64,000 nt of DNA, from positions 4,030,001 to 4,094,000 of the forward strand of contig NZ_JBCJKP010000001.1 of the NCBI RefSeq assembly GCF_039503195.1, in the 5' to 3' direction. The translations under genes and the position numbers were made by a program. This DNA comes from Streptomyces mirabilis. Its GTDB lineage: Bacteria; Actinomycetota; Actinomycetes; Streptomycetales; Streptomycetaceae. The stretch's first letter is position 1, and each line of letters starts with the position of its first letter. This document shows, one piece after another, positions 7,993-17,145 of this stretch. Below the pieces are notes generated by a model. It was not told the origin of the DNA, did no database searches, and worked only from the letters and a program-made list of their open reading frames with translations.

Positions 7993-9816
7993 GTGGGGCC
8001 ATCGAGTTCTTCCAGACCGTCCAGACGTACCGTTCTCGCCGCCACCGCCGGGACCACCGCGGCCCTGACCTTGAGCACCACCTCCGTCCGGGCGGCCGAG
8101 AAGAGACCTGACGAATCGTCACTCCGGGCGCTCGTCTCCCGCATGACGCTGGAGGAGAAGGTCGGCCAGCTCTTCGTGATGCGGGTCTACGGGCACTCCG
8201 CCACCGCGCCCGACCAGGCCGACATCGACACCAACCTCGAGGAACTCGGCGTCAGGACGGCCGCCGAGCTGATCGCCAGGTACCGCGTCGGCGGGATCAT
8301 CTACTTCACCTGGGCGCACAACACCCGTGACCCGCACCAGATCGCCGCCCTCTCGAACGGCATCCAGAAGGTCTCCCTCGACCAGCCGCGCGGGCTGCCC
8401 GTCCTCATCTCCACCGACCAGGAGTACGGAGCGGTGGCCCGGGTGGGCAAGCCCGCGACGCTGTTCCCGGGCGCGATGGCGCTGGGCGCGGGCGGATCGC
8501 GGGAGGACGCCCGTACGGTGGGGCGCCTCGGCGGCGCCGAGCTGCGCGCCCTCGGCATCCGACAGGACTACTCCCCGGTCGCCGACGTGAACGTCAACCC
8601 GGCCAACCCGGTCATCGGCGTACGCTCCTTCGGCGCCGATCCGGACGCCGTGGCCGGGCTGGTGACGGCCGAGGTGAAGGGCTATCAGAGCGTCGGGGTC
8701 GCGGCCACGGCGAAGCACTTCCCGGGGCACGGGGACACCGCCGTCGACAGCCACTTCGGCTTCCCCGTCATCACACACAGCCGCGAGCTGTGGTCGTCCC
8801 TCGACGCCGTGCCCTTCCGGGCCGCCGTCCGCGCCGGCATCGACTCGGTCATGACCGCCCACATCATGGTTCCGGCCCTCGACCCGTCCGGGGACCCCGC
8901 GACCCTCTCCCACCCGATCCTCACCGGCATCCTGCGCGAGGAACTCGGCTACGACGGGCTCGTGGTGACCGACTCGCTCGGCATGGAGGGTGTCCGGACG
9001 AAGTACGGCGACGACCGCGTCCCCGTCCTGGCGCTCAAGGCCGGTGTCGACCAGCTCCTCAACCCGCCGTCCATCCACGTGGCCTGGAACGCGGTCCTGA
9101 ACGCCGTGCACGGCGGCGAGCTCACGGAGGCCCGGCTCGACGAGTCCGTCCTGCGCGTCCTGCGCCTGAAGTCCAAGCTGGGCCTGCTGGAGAATCCGTA
9201 CGTCAGCGACTCCGGCGTCGACCACACGGTCGGCACCGCCGCGCACCGCAGGGCGGCCGACCGGATCGCCGAGCGCACGACGACACTGCTCGTCAACCAG
9301 GAGCGCCTGCTCCCGCTCTCGCGCCGGAGCACCCCGCGCGTCCTCGTCGTCGGCGCCGATCCCGCCTCGCCGTCCGGCACCGACGGACCGCCCACGACCG
9401 TCCTCGCGACCGCCCTCACCGAGCTGGGGTTCACGGCGACGGCACTGTCCACCGGAACGGCACCCTCCGCGGCGACCATCGACAACGCGGTGGCGGCGGC
9501 CAAAGGCGTGGACGCGGTCGTCGTCGGCACGTACAACGTGACGGCGACCGGGTCGCAGAAGACCCTCGTCGAGCGGCTCGTCGCCACCGGCGTCCCGGTG
9601 GTCGCGATCGCGATCCGCAACCCGTACGACGTGGCGCAACTCCCTGATGTGCGTGCCTACTTGGCGACCTACTCCTGGACGGACGTCGAACTGCGCGCCG
9701 CCGCCCGAGTGATCGCGGGCAGCGCGAGGCCCCGCGGGAGGCTGCCGGTGGAGGTGCAGCGGGCGGACGACCCGACGAAGGCGCTGTATCCGATCGGGTA
9801 CGGATTGACGTACTAG
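7993..9816 (+). CDS. exported glycoside hydrolase family 3, N-acetyl-beta-glucosaminidase type
   Basis: A 607-residue secreted hydrolase. The GTG start follows GGGAGGAG and opens a Tat-like signal (SRRTVLAATAGTTAALTLSTTSVRA). The GH3 catalytic domain contains the NagZ-type signature KHFPGHGDTAVDSH near residue 240, plus GLVVTDSLGMEGV near 325, where the Asp is the family nucleophile. A second alpha/beta domain follows (ERTTTLLVNQERLLPLS onward). Two-domain NagZ-like GH3 enzymes release N-acetylglucosamine from chitin or peptidoglycan fragments. With the GH20 hexosaminidase at 54.8 kb and glmS it fits amino-sugar turnover. Paired dyads upstream suggest substrate control. Confidence 0.93.
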   Translation: MGPSSSSRPSRRTVLAATAGTTAALTLSTTSVRAAEKRPDESSLRALVSRMTLEEKVGQLFVMRVYGHSATAPDQADIDTNLEELGVRTAAELIARYRVGGIIYFTWAHNTRDPHQIAALSNGIQKVSLDQPRGLPVLISTDQEYGAVARVGKPATLFPGAMALGAGGSREDARTVGRLGGAELRALGIRQDYSPVADVNVNPANPVIGVRSFGADPDAVAGLVTAEVKGYQSVGVAATAKHFPGHGDTAVDSHFGFPVITHSRELWSSLDAVPFRAAVRAGIDSVMTAHIMVPALDPSGDPATLSHPILTGILREELGYDGLVVTDSLGMEGVRTKYGDDRVPVLALKAGVDQLLNPPSIHVAWNAVLNAVHGGELTEARLDESVLRVLRLKSKLGLLENPYVSDSGVDHTVGTAAHRRAADRIAERTTTLLVNQERLLPLSRRSTPRVLVVGADPASPSGTDGPPTTVLATALTELGFTATALSTGTAPSAATIDNAVAAAKGVDAVVVGTYNVTATGSQKTLVERLVATGVPVVAIAIRNPYDVAQLPDVRAYLATYSWTDVELRAAARVIAGSARPRGRLPVEVQRADDPTKALYPIGYGLTY

Positions 9817-9975
9817 GTCCGGTAAGGGCTGACGTACCACCCCTGCTGGGGGTTTGGCGTACCGGCCCTACGCCGCACACCCGGCGCACCACCCCCAAAG
9901 GGCGCAAAGCACCCCGGATGTCTGGCGTGTGCCCGTCGCGACGGGTCACGCTGGACGGGGGTATCGGGGGAAGCC

Positions 9976-10608
9976 ATGCGAGCCAGCTCGTCGGGTCGGC
10001 GTTCCGTTGGGGTGGTGTGCGCGCTGCTGCTGGTCCTCGCCGCGCTCGCGGGGTGCGACCGCTGGTCGGACTCGGGGAGCGCCGAGCCCGGCGCGGGGCC
10101 GACATCGACGCAACCCTCGGGCTACGGGGCGGTGTTCCTCGCGGTCGACGAGTGCAGTTCCTTCGGGACGACCAGCTTCACCGAGGTGCCCTGCAGCAGC
10201 GAACGGGCCGCCGCGCGGGTGATCGCCCGTTACGACGGCAAGGTGGCCGACGGGCCGCTGTGCCCCGCGACCACTGACTTCGTGCTGCACATCAGCGAGA
10301 CCCGGCCCGCCTCCGACGAGAACGGCGACGGGGTCGTCCCCCAGGGGTACGCCTGCATGCGCAAGCTGGAGGCCCCGCACCCCGGTGATCCGGGCGGAGG
10401 CGGCGGACCCCGCACCATCGTCGGCGACTGCGTCTACAACTCCGGTGACGGGCAGGTGCGGGAGACCGCGTGCGACGGCAAGGGCAAGAAGCCCCCGGAC
10501 TACAAGGTGACCTCGGCGGTCGTCGACCGCGCCGAGTGCCCGTCGTCCACAGCCCTCTACGTCCAACTGGGCGGCAGCAGACCGGTGGGCTGCGCCCGCC
10601 CCGTGTAG
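9976..10608 (+). CDS. putative lipoprotein of unknown function
   Basis: A 210-residue exported protein. The N-terminus is a lipoprotein signal with hydrophobic VVCALLLVLAALAG followed by the lipobox Cys at residue 30 (LAGC). The mature part has two similar Cys-containing halves (VFLAVDECSSFGTTSFTEVPCSS and VGDCVYNSGDGQVRETACDGKG), each of the form found in small septum-type or extracellular Cys-pair domains. A proline/glycine-rich linker (HPGDPGGGGGPR) separates them. Upstream is GGGGGAAGCC. I recognise no named family. It converges on the S37 peptidase gene with 49 bp between the stops. Confidence 0.8.
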   Translation: MRASSSGRRSVGVVCALLLVLAALAGCDRWSDSGSAEPGAGPTSTQPSGYGAVFLAVDECSSFGTTSFTEVPCSSERAAARVIARYDGKVADGPLCPATTDFVLHISETRPASDENGDGVVPQGYACMRKLEAPHPGDPGGGGGPRTIVGDCVYNSGDGQVRETACDGKGKKPPDYKVTSAVVDRAECPSSTALYVQLGGSRPVGCARPV

Positions 10609-10657
10609 CCGAGGGGCGGACGCAGCCGGTGGATCGTATTGCGGCCGGCGAACCGGG

Positions 10658-12106
10658 TTACGGTCGCAGCGCGGGCTCGCGCTCGATGTCGCGCTGGTCC
10701 AGCTTCGCGTCGAACTTCGCGAGCGGCCTCGCCGCCGACGGGTTCTCCTGGACCGTCGCCGGGGCGACACCCGCCCACTCCAGGATGCGGGCCGTCGCGA
10801 GGGCCTTCTCGTCGGGGACGAGGCCCGCGACGTTGGCACCGTGGTTCAGACCGGGGGCGGTGAAGACGTACGAGTCGCGCGCGCCCTTGCCGAGCCGGAA
10901 GCGTTCCGCGCCCCAGGGGTCGTTCTGGCCGTAAACGAAGAGCATGTGGTCGGCGTGGTGACGGACCCAGGAGTCCACGTCCGCCATGGCCCACGGCTGG
11001 AACCTCATCGGGATCGAGCGCGGCACGAAGTTCCGCGGCGGCTGGTAGCCGTAGCGGATGTACTTCTTCTCGATGGTCGGGAAGTGGATCGTGGGCGCGC
11101 CGAGCTGCGTACCCGCCTGGTAGTAGTACGGCGTGTACGTGTTCAGGCCCTGGTCGGTGTAGGCCGAGAAGCCGGAGATGGTGTCGACGGAGTCCCAGAT
11201 CGCGTCATCGGTGGCGTGGGCGGCGTCGGCCGGGATCGAGGCGCAGTCCGTGAGCAGGCTGTACTGCCAGAAGCCCCACACGTAGTCGAGCACGACCGCC
11301 TCGTACGCCTTGTCGAGGCTTCCGATGGTGGTGAAGGTGTAGCCGTTGTCGGCGGCGTACGCCTCGTACTTCTTCTCCAGCGGTGCGCGCCGCACCAGCG
11401 CCTCGCGCTGCACGGCGTTCAGCTTGTCGCGGCACTCCTTGGTGCCGACGTTCCTGAAGAAGCGGTCGTACGCCGAGTCCTCGTCGTTCACCACGTCGTT
11501 CGGGGCGACGTAGGCGACGACGCCGTCCATGTCGCGCGGGTAGAAGCGCTCGTAGTACGTGGCGGTCATGCCGCCCTTCGAGCCGCCCGTGGAGAGCCAC
11601 TTCTGGCGGTAGATCGGCTTGAGAGCCTCGAAGATGCGGTGCTGGTCGCTCGCCGCCTGCCAGATGTCGAGCTTCGACCAGTCGGCCGGATCGGGCCGGG
11701 ACGGAGTGAAGAAGCGGTACTCCATCGAGACCTGGTTGCCGTCCACGATCTGGGTGGGCTCACGGCGGCCCGGGTTCGTGGAGACGTTGTAGCCGCCGGT
11801 GTAGAAGACGGTCGGGCGGGAGACGTCCTTGTGCAGCACGGTGATCCGCTGCTGGAACGTGCCCTTGGACGGGTGCCGGTGGTCGATCGGCTGGGTGTAG
11901 TTCAGCACGAAGAAGCGGTAGCCGGTGTACGGCTTCTCCTCGATCAGGCTCATGCCCGGTATCGCGAGCAGCCTGTCCTTGATGTCGGTGTCCGTGCTTG
12001 TGGTGCCTGGTGCCGCCTCCGGCTGGGCGGCGGTGGCCGCCCCGGCCGTGCTCAACGTGCCTATGAGCACCGTGAGCGCCAGCAGCCATCTGAGCGCCTT
12101 GCGCAT
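10658..12106 (-). CDS. secreted tripeptidyl aminopeptidase, peptidase family S37
   Basis: A 482-residue secreted serine peptidase of the Streptomyces PS-10/S37 family, which removes N-terminal tripeptides from extracellular proteins. The Sec signal (MRKALRWLLALTVLIGTL, Ala-Xaa-Ala cleavage near residue 27) follows GGGGAG. The catalytic core shows the nucleophile elbow STGGSKGGMTATYYERFYP near residue 175, VAYVAPND near 200, and near the C-terminus FVYGQNDPWGAERF and PGLNHGANVAG, which supply the Asp and His. A GTG two codons upstream is too close to the ribosome site. Length matches the family. Confidence 0.92.
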   Translation of the reverse strand: MRKALRWLLALTVLIGTLSTAGAATAAQPEAAPGTTSTDTDIKDRLLAIPGMSLIEEKPYTGYRFFVLNYTQPIDHRHPSKGTFQQRITVLHKDVSRPTVFYTGGYNVSTNPGRREPTQIVDGNQVSMEYRFFTPSRPDPADWSKLDIWQAASDQHRIFEALKPIYRQKWLSTGGSKGGMTATYYERFYPRDMDGVVAYVAPNDVVNDEDSAYDRFFRNVGTKECRDKLNAVQREALVRRAPLEKKYEAYAADNGYTFTTIGSLDKAYEAVVLDYVWGFWQYSLLTDCASIPADAAHATDDAIWDSVDTISGFSAYTDQGLNTYTPYYYQAGTQLGAPTIHFPTIEKKYIRYGYQPPRNFVPRSIPMRFQPWAMADVDSWVRHHADHMLFVYGQNDPWGAERFRLGKGARDSYVFTAPGLNHGANVAGLVPDEKALATARILEWAGVAPATVQENPSAARPLAKFDAKLDQRDIEREPALRP

Positions 12107-12245
12107 GCACACTCCCCTGTGAAACGGATGTGCGCTGGAAGCTATCGGAGCAACTCACAGGCGCACCAGGGGAGATGGGGAAAACCCTGCGGGAAGGCGG
12201 TGTCTCGGCCGGCTCGGCACTCGGCCGGTTCAGCACTCGACCGGT

Positions 12246-12641
12246 TCAGCAGAGGATCCAGCTCGAGCTCACCGAACCCGAGCCGACCGAGCCCTGGACG
12301 CGGACGCAGCGGTGGCCCGCGTGGACGGTCACGGGGCCGGCGTGGTGCGAGAAGCTGCCCCGGTCGACCACGGGTCGGCTGCCGCGCGCCTGCACGCTGA
12401 CGGACATCGTCCGTTTGCGCGACTGCTGATCCTTCGGGACGGTCATCGCGCAGACATAGCCGTCGCGCTTGTAGATCTGGACGGAGCCGGTCGAGAAGCT
12501 GAGCGTTCTGACCTTGCGACCCGAGCAGTACGAGTCGGCGGCCTGCGCGCTGCCCGGACTCATCAACGCCATCAGCCCGGCCGCGGTCAACACCGCAAAG
12601 CCCAGCGCCAGGCGCCGGCGTATCGCACTACCACGGTCCAC
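12246..12641 (-). CDS. small secreted protein of unknown function
   Basis: A 131-residue protein. The GTG at 12641 follows GGGGGAGGA; the longer frame to 12695 would put non-coding sequence before the signal peptide. Signal: RRRLALGFAVLTAAGLMALMSPGSAQAA. The mature part of about 95 residues has three Cys, including the C-terminal residue, and is rich in Ser, Val and basic residues, suggesting a small beta-fold. It lies 139 bp downstream of the oppositely reading start of the next gene's neighbour and 160 bp from the divergent secreted protein at 12802. I recognise no family. Near-identical 16-bp direct repeats (ACTCGRCCGGTTCAGC) flank its stop codon near 12215-12250. Confidence 0.72.
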   Translation of the reverse strand: MDRGSAIRRRLALGFAVLTAAGLMALMSPGSAQAADSYCSGRKVRTLSFSTGSVQIYKRDGYVCAMTVPKDQQSRKRTMSVSVQARGSRPVVDRGSFSHHAGPVTVHAGHRCVRVQGSVGSGSVSSSWILC

Positions 12642-12801
12642 TGTCGTCCTCCCCCGGCCATTCAGCGTACTGGTGTACGGACGCAGGACGTACATCGGAT
12701 GGTTGCCTTCATCCGAGAGAGGTTTTCTTCCGCGTTTGGGGCAACCACACCCCTTTGTTCGGTGTCCAACCGGTCAGAAAACCGACGAAAGGTACTCATC
12801 C

Positions 12802-13278
12802 ATGTCCCGCACGTCACATTCACGTACGGCCGTCGGCGCGCTCGTCGCCGCGGCGCTCCTCGCCACGGCGGGTGCCTCCGTGCCCGCGTTCGCCGGCTCC
12901 AGCACGCCCCCGCCCGTCCGCAGCGGCGCCAACGGCCCCGCCTACGACCGGGTGGCGAACTTCTACGGCGCCTACATCGACGCCGTCACCGACGAGGGAA
13001 GCGGTCACCTCGGCTCCCAGCTGCGCACCTTCTACCTGACCAAGGATCTCCGCACCCGCCTGGCCAAGTGGGAGAGCCGCGAGCACGCCGACGGGGTGCT
13101 GCGCGCGCAGGACGTGCCGCGGGCGTGGAAGGTGACGGCGGGCGACAGCGGCGCGGGCCACACCTGGTCGACGGTGCGCCTCACCTGGGGCTCCGCCCAG
13201 CACCCCACGTACACCTATCTGACCGTGCAGTCGGACCTGGCCACGAAGAAGATCTCCGACATCAAGGCGAAGAGCTGA
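12802..13278 (+). CDS. small secreted protein of unknown function
   Basis: A 158-residue exported protein. The ATG follows GAAAGG and opens a Sec signal (MSRTSHSRTAVGALVAAALL, cleavage near AFAG). The mature domain includes VANFYGAYIDAVTDEG, LRTFYLTKDLRTRLAKWE and a closing beta-rich half (GHTWSTVRLTWGS, TYTYLTVQSDLATKKISDIKAKS). This alternation resembles small NTF2/cystatin-like folds, but I cannot assign a family. It is divergent from the secreted protein at 12246-12641, sharing a 160-bp intergenic region, so the two may be co-regulated. Confidence 0.78.
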   Translation: MSRTSHSRTAVGALVAAALLATAGASVPAFAGSSTPPPVRSGANGPAYDRVANFYGAYIDAVTDEGSGHLGSQLRTFYLTKDLRTRLAKWESREHADGVLRAQDVPRAWKVTAGDSGAGHTWSTVRLTWGSAQHPTYTYLTVQSDLATKKISDIKAKS

Positions 13279-13336
13279 GAGGTCCGAGGCACGCTCCCTC
13301 TCCCGCTGTTGAGGGAACTCAGACCGGTGCGGGCAC

Positions 13337-16300
13337 TCACGCCGATGAGGGAACCGGCTCCTCCTCCTCCGGGGCTCCGACGAACGTCCTCCACAACTCC
13401 GCGTAGTGGCCGCCCTGTTGGAGGAGTTCGTCGTGGGTGCCGTCCTCGGCGACGCGGCCGTGGTCCATGACCACGACCCGGTCGGCGCGGGCGGCCGTCG
13501 TCAGACGGTGGGCGACGACGAGGGTCGTACGGCGGCCGGCGAGGCGGTCGGTGGCCTGGTTGACCAGGGCCTCCGTCGCCAGGTCCAGCGCCGCCGTCGC
13601 CTCGTCGAGGAGCAGCACGTCCGGGTCCACGAGTTCGGCGCGGGCCAACGCGATCAGCTGGCGCTGGCCGGCGGAGAGGTTGCGACCGCGCTCGGCGACC
13701 TCGTGGAGGTAGCCGCCGTCGAGCGTGGCGATCATGTCGTGGGCGCCGACCGCGCGGGCCGCGGCCTCCACCTCGGCGTCGGTCGCGTCGGGGCGCCCGT
13801 AGGCGATGGCGTCCCGGACGGTCCCCTGGAAGAGGTACGCCTCCTGGGGGACGACGCCGAGCCGGTGCCGGTACGAGGTCAGGTCGAGCGAGCGCAGATC
13901 CGTCCCGTCGACCGTCACCCGCCCGCCCGTCGGGTCGTAGAACCGGGCGACCAGCTTCACCAGCGTCGACTTGCCCGCACCGGTCTCGCCCACGAAGGCG
14001 ACGGTCTGTCCGGCGGGGATGCTCAGCGAGACGGCGCTGAGCGCCTCCTCGTCGTCACCATAGGCGAAGTCGACGTCCTCGAAGGCGATGTCGCCCCGCA
14101 GGGAAAGGACGTCCAGCGGTTCGTCGGCCGCCTTCGTCGAGGTCGGCTCCTGGAGCAGTTCCTGGATGCGGCCCAGCGAGACCGTGGCCTGCTGGTAGCC
14201 GTCGAAGACCTGCGAGAGCTGCTGCACGGGCGCGAAGAACAGGTCGATGTAGAGGAGGTAGGCGACCAGCGCGCCCGTCGTGAGGGTGCCTGCGTCCACC
14301 CGGTGCGCGCCCACGATCAGCACGGCCGCCGACGCGACCGACGACAGCAGTTGCACGAAGGGGAAGTAGATCGATATCAGCCACTGGCCGCGGGTGCGCG
14401 CCCTGCGGTAGCTGTCGCTGCCCTCCGCGAACCGCTGCCCGCCCGAGCGCTCGCGCCGGAACGCCTGCAGGATCAGCAGTCCGGAGACCGACTCCTGGAG
14501 GTCGGCGTTGACCGCCGACACCCGCTCGCGGGCGAGTTCGTACGCCTTCACGCTCGCCCGGCGGAAGAAGAACGTGCCGATGACCAGCGGCGGAAGGGTG
14601 ATGAAGACGACCAGCGCGAGCTGTACGTCGATCACCAGCAGCGCGCCCATGATGCCGAAGAAGGTGACGACCGAGACGAAGGCGGTGACCAGGCCCGTCT
14701 GGAGGAACGTCGACAGCGCGTCGACGTCCGTCGTCATCCGGGTCATGATCCGGCCCGTCAGCTCCCGCTCGTAGTAGTCGAGCCCGAGGCGCTGGAGCTG
14801 CGCGAAGATCTTCAGGCGGAGGGAGTAGAGGACCCGTTCGCCGGTCCGGCCCGTCATCCGGGTCTCGCCGATCTGCGCGGCCCACTGGATGAGCACGGTG
14901 ACCAGCGCCAGCGCGGCGGCGGCCCACACCGCGCCGATGGCCATCCGGGTGACGCCCTGGTCGATGCCGTGCCGGATCAGCACCGGCAGCAGCAGACTCA
15001 TCCCCGCGTCCACGGCCACGAGCCCCAGGCTCACGAGCAGCGGGAGCCCGAAGCCGCGCAGCAGCCTGCGCAGCCCGTACGACTCCTCGGGCCTGACCGC
15101 ACGCGCCTCGTCGATGCCGGGGGCGTCGGTGGCCGGAGGCAGCGCCTCGACCAACGTGAGGAGTTCGGGCGTGGCGGGCATGCCGGACAGGGCGTTGTCC
15201 TTGGGCTCCCGGTCGCCGGTCCACAGATGGGGAGTGACCCCGCGCTCGGCGTCGAACTCGGCGTCCAGCTCGTCCCGTACGGAGGTGTCCTCCTGGGGCA
15301 CGTCGGGCAGGACGTGGCCGGGCGAGACGCCGCCCAGCTCGTCCGGGTCGGTCAGGAGCCGGCGATACAGCGGGGAGCGCTGCTGGAGTTCCTCGTGGGT
15401 GCCGATGTCGGCGAGGCGGCCGCCGTCGAGGACGGCGATGCGGTCGGCGAGGTTGAGGGTGGAGCGGCGGTGGGCGATGAGGAGGGTGGTGCGCCCCTCC
15501 ATGACCCCCTTGAGGGCCTCGTGGATCTCGTGCTCGACGCGGGCGTCCACGGCGGAGGTGGCGTCGTCCAGGACGAGCAGGCGGGGGTCGGTGAGGATGG
15601 CGCGGGCGAGGGCGACGCGCTGGCGCTGGCCGCCGGAGAGGGTGAGGCCGTGCTCGCCCACCTTGGTGTCGTAGCCCTCGGGCAGCTCGGCGATGAAACG
15701 GTCCGCCTGTGCGGCGCGGGCCGCGGTCTCGATCTCCTCCTGGGTGGCGTCCGGGCGGCCGTAGGCGATGTTGGCGCGCACGGTGTCGGAGAAGAGGAAG
15801 GAGTCCTCGGGGACCAGGCCGATCGCGGCGCGCAGTGACTCCTGCGTCAGCTCGCGGACGTCGTGGCCCCCGATGAGGACGGCACCGTGCGTCACGTCGT
15901 AGAAGCGGGGCATCAGGAGGGAGACCGTCGACTTGCCGGAGCCGGAGGAGCCGACCACGGCGAGGGTCTCGCCGGGACGGATCTCGAAGCTCAGCCCGTC
16001 GAGCACCGGCCGCCCGTCCTCGTAGGCGAAGGACACGTCGTCGAACTCGACGGTCGCGGGCGCGTCGGCCGGGAGGGTCTTGGTGCCGTCCTTGATCGAC
16101 GGCTCGGTGTCGATGAGCTCGAGAACGCGCTCGGCGCCCGCGCGGGCCTGCTGCCCGACGGTGAGGACCACGGCGAGCATCCGTACGGGTCCCACGAGCT
16201 GGGAGAGGTACGAGGAGAACGCGACGAAGGTGCCGAGCGTGATCTGGCCCCGTACGGCGAGCCAGCCGCCCAGCGCCAGCATCGCGACCTGGCCGAGGGC

Positions 16301-17068
16301 GGGCACGGCCTGGAGGGCCGGGGTGTACTTGGCGTTGAGCCGGATGGTCCGCAGCCGCCCCGCGAAGAGCCGCCGCCCGACCTCCCGGAGCTTCCCGGTC
16401 TCCTGCTCCTCCTGCCCGAAGCCCTTCACCACGCGTACGCCGCTGACGGCGCCGTCGACCACACCCGCCACGGCGGCGGCCTGCGCCTGCGCGTACCAGG
16501 TGGCGGGGTGCAGCTTGGAGCGGCTGCGCTTGGCGACGACCCAGAGGGCGGGGGCGACGGCGAGCGCGACCAGGGTGAGGGGCAGGGACAGCGAGGCCAT
16601 GATCCCGAGGGAGATCAGGAAGAGCAGCACGTTCCCGATGGTCATCGGGAGCATGAAGAGCAGGCCCTGGATCAGCTGGAGGTCGCTGGTGGCGCGGCCG
16701 ACGACCTGGCCGGTGGACAGCTCGTCCTGGCGTCGTCCGTCGAGCCGGGTGATCGTCCCGTACATCTCGGTCCGCAGGTCGTGCTGGACGTCGAGGGCGA
16801 GGCGGCCGCCGTAGTAGCGGCGGATGTAGGTGAGGACGTACACGACGACGGCGGCGGCTATGAGCGCGCCCGCCCAGGGCGCCATGGACTTGCTGTGGTT
16901 CCCGATGACGTCGTCGATGATCACCTTGGTGATCAGCGGGACGACCGCCAGGACCGCCATGCCGCCGAGCGAGGAGCCGAGCGCGAGCAGGACGTACTTC
17001 GGGTACCGCCACGCGTACCCCGCGAGCCGCTGCGCCCAGCCGCCCTTGTCCCCTTGCTCGAATGCCAC
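13337..17068 (-). CDS. fused two-module ABC exporter (TMD-NBD-TMD-NBD)
   Basis: A 1243-residue membrane protein containing two complete exporter halves, so one chain makes a pseudo-heterodimer. Half 1: membrane domain to about residue 330, NBD with Walker A GSSGSGKST near 380, Q-loop position reading VPEDSF, signature LSGGQ, and Walker B LVLDDATS with Asp at the catalytic Glu position. Half 2 starts near residue 640 (YGLRRLLRGFGLPLLVSLG) and has Walker A GETGAGKST near 1028, normal VPQEAY, signature LSAGQ, and normal LLLDEATAALD. The deviations form one degenerate site, as in TM287/288- or BmrCD-type exporters. GTG start after GGAAGG; the frame upstream is not used. Substrate unknown (lipid or drug). 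Confidence 0.93.
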   Translation of the reverse strand: MAFEQGDKGGWAQRLAGYAWRYPKYVLLALGSSLGGMAVLAVVPLITKVIIDDVIGNHSKSMAPWAGALIAAAVVVYVLTYIRRYYGGRLALDVQHDLRTEMYGTITRLDGRRQDELSTGQVVGRATSDLQLIQGLLFMLPMTIGNVLLFLISLGIMASLSLPLTLVALAVAPALWVVAKRSRSKLHPATWYAQAQAAAVAGVVDGAVSGVRVVKGFGQEEQETGKLREVGRRLFAGRLRTIRLNAKYTPALQAVPALGQVAMLALGGWLAVRGQITLGTFVAFSSYLSQLVGPVRMLAVVLTVGQQARAGAERVLELIDTEPSIKDGTKTLPADAPATVEFDDVSFAYEDGRPVLDGLSFEIRPGETLAVVGSSGSGKSTVSLLMPRFYDVTHGAVLIGGHDVRELTQESLRAAIGLVPEDSFLFSDTVRANIAYGRPDATQEEIETAARAAQADRFIAELPEGYDTKVGEHGLTLSGGQRQRVALARAILTDPRLLVLDDATSAVDARVEHEIHEALKGVMEGRTTLLIAHRRSTLNLADRIAVLDGGRLADIGTHEELQQRSPLYRRLLTDPDELGGVSPGHVLPDVPQEDTSVRDELDAEFDAERGVTPHLWTGDREPKDNALSGMPATPELLTLVEALPPATDAPGIDEARAVRPEESYGLRRLLRGFGLPLLVSLGLVAVDAGMSLLLPVLIRHGIDQGVTRMAIGAVWAAAALALVTVLIQWAAQIGETRMTGRTGERVLYSLRLKIFAQLQRLGLDYYERELTGRIMTRMTTDVDALSTFLQTGLVTAFVSVVTFFGIMGALLVIDVQLALVVFITLPPLVIGTFFFRRASVKAYELARERVSAVNADLQESVSGLLILQAFRRERSGGQRFAEGSDSYRRARTRGQWLISIYFPFVQLLSSVASAAVLIVGAHRVDAGTLTTGALVAYLLYIDLFFAPVQQLSQVFDGYQQATVSLGRIQELLQEPTSTKAADEPLDVLSLRGDIAFEDVDFAYGDDEEALSAVSLSIPAGQTVAFVGETGAGKSTLVKLVARFYDPTGGRVTVDGTDLRSLDLTSYRHRLGVVPQEAYLFQGTVRDAIAYGRPDATDAEVEAAARAVGAHDMIATLDGGYLHEVAERGRNLSAGQRQLIALARAELVDPDVLLLDEATAALDLATEALVNQATDRLAGRRTTLVVAHRLTTAARADRVVVMDHGRVAEDGTHDELLQQGGHYAELWRTFVGAPEEEEPVPSSA

Positions 17069-17145
17069 GCCGGTGCCTTCCGTAGATCTCACTCCGCCGC
17101 AAGACACCAACGCTGAAGCAAGCGGATTTCATCCCTCCGCAATCA

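Noticed and set aside
13406..15838. 810-codon plus-strand frame opposite the ABC exporter
   Set aside because: Antisense shadow caused by high GC; the exporter on the other strand has all ABC motifs.
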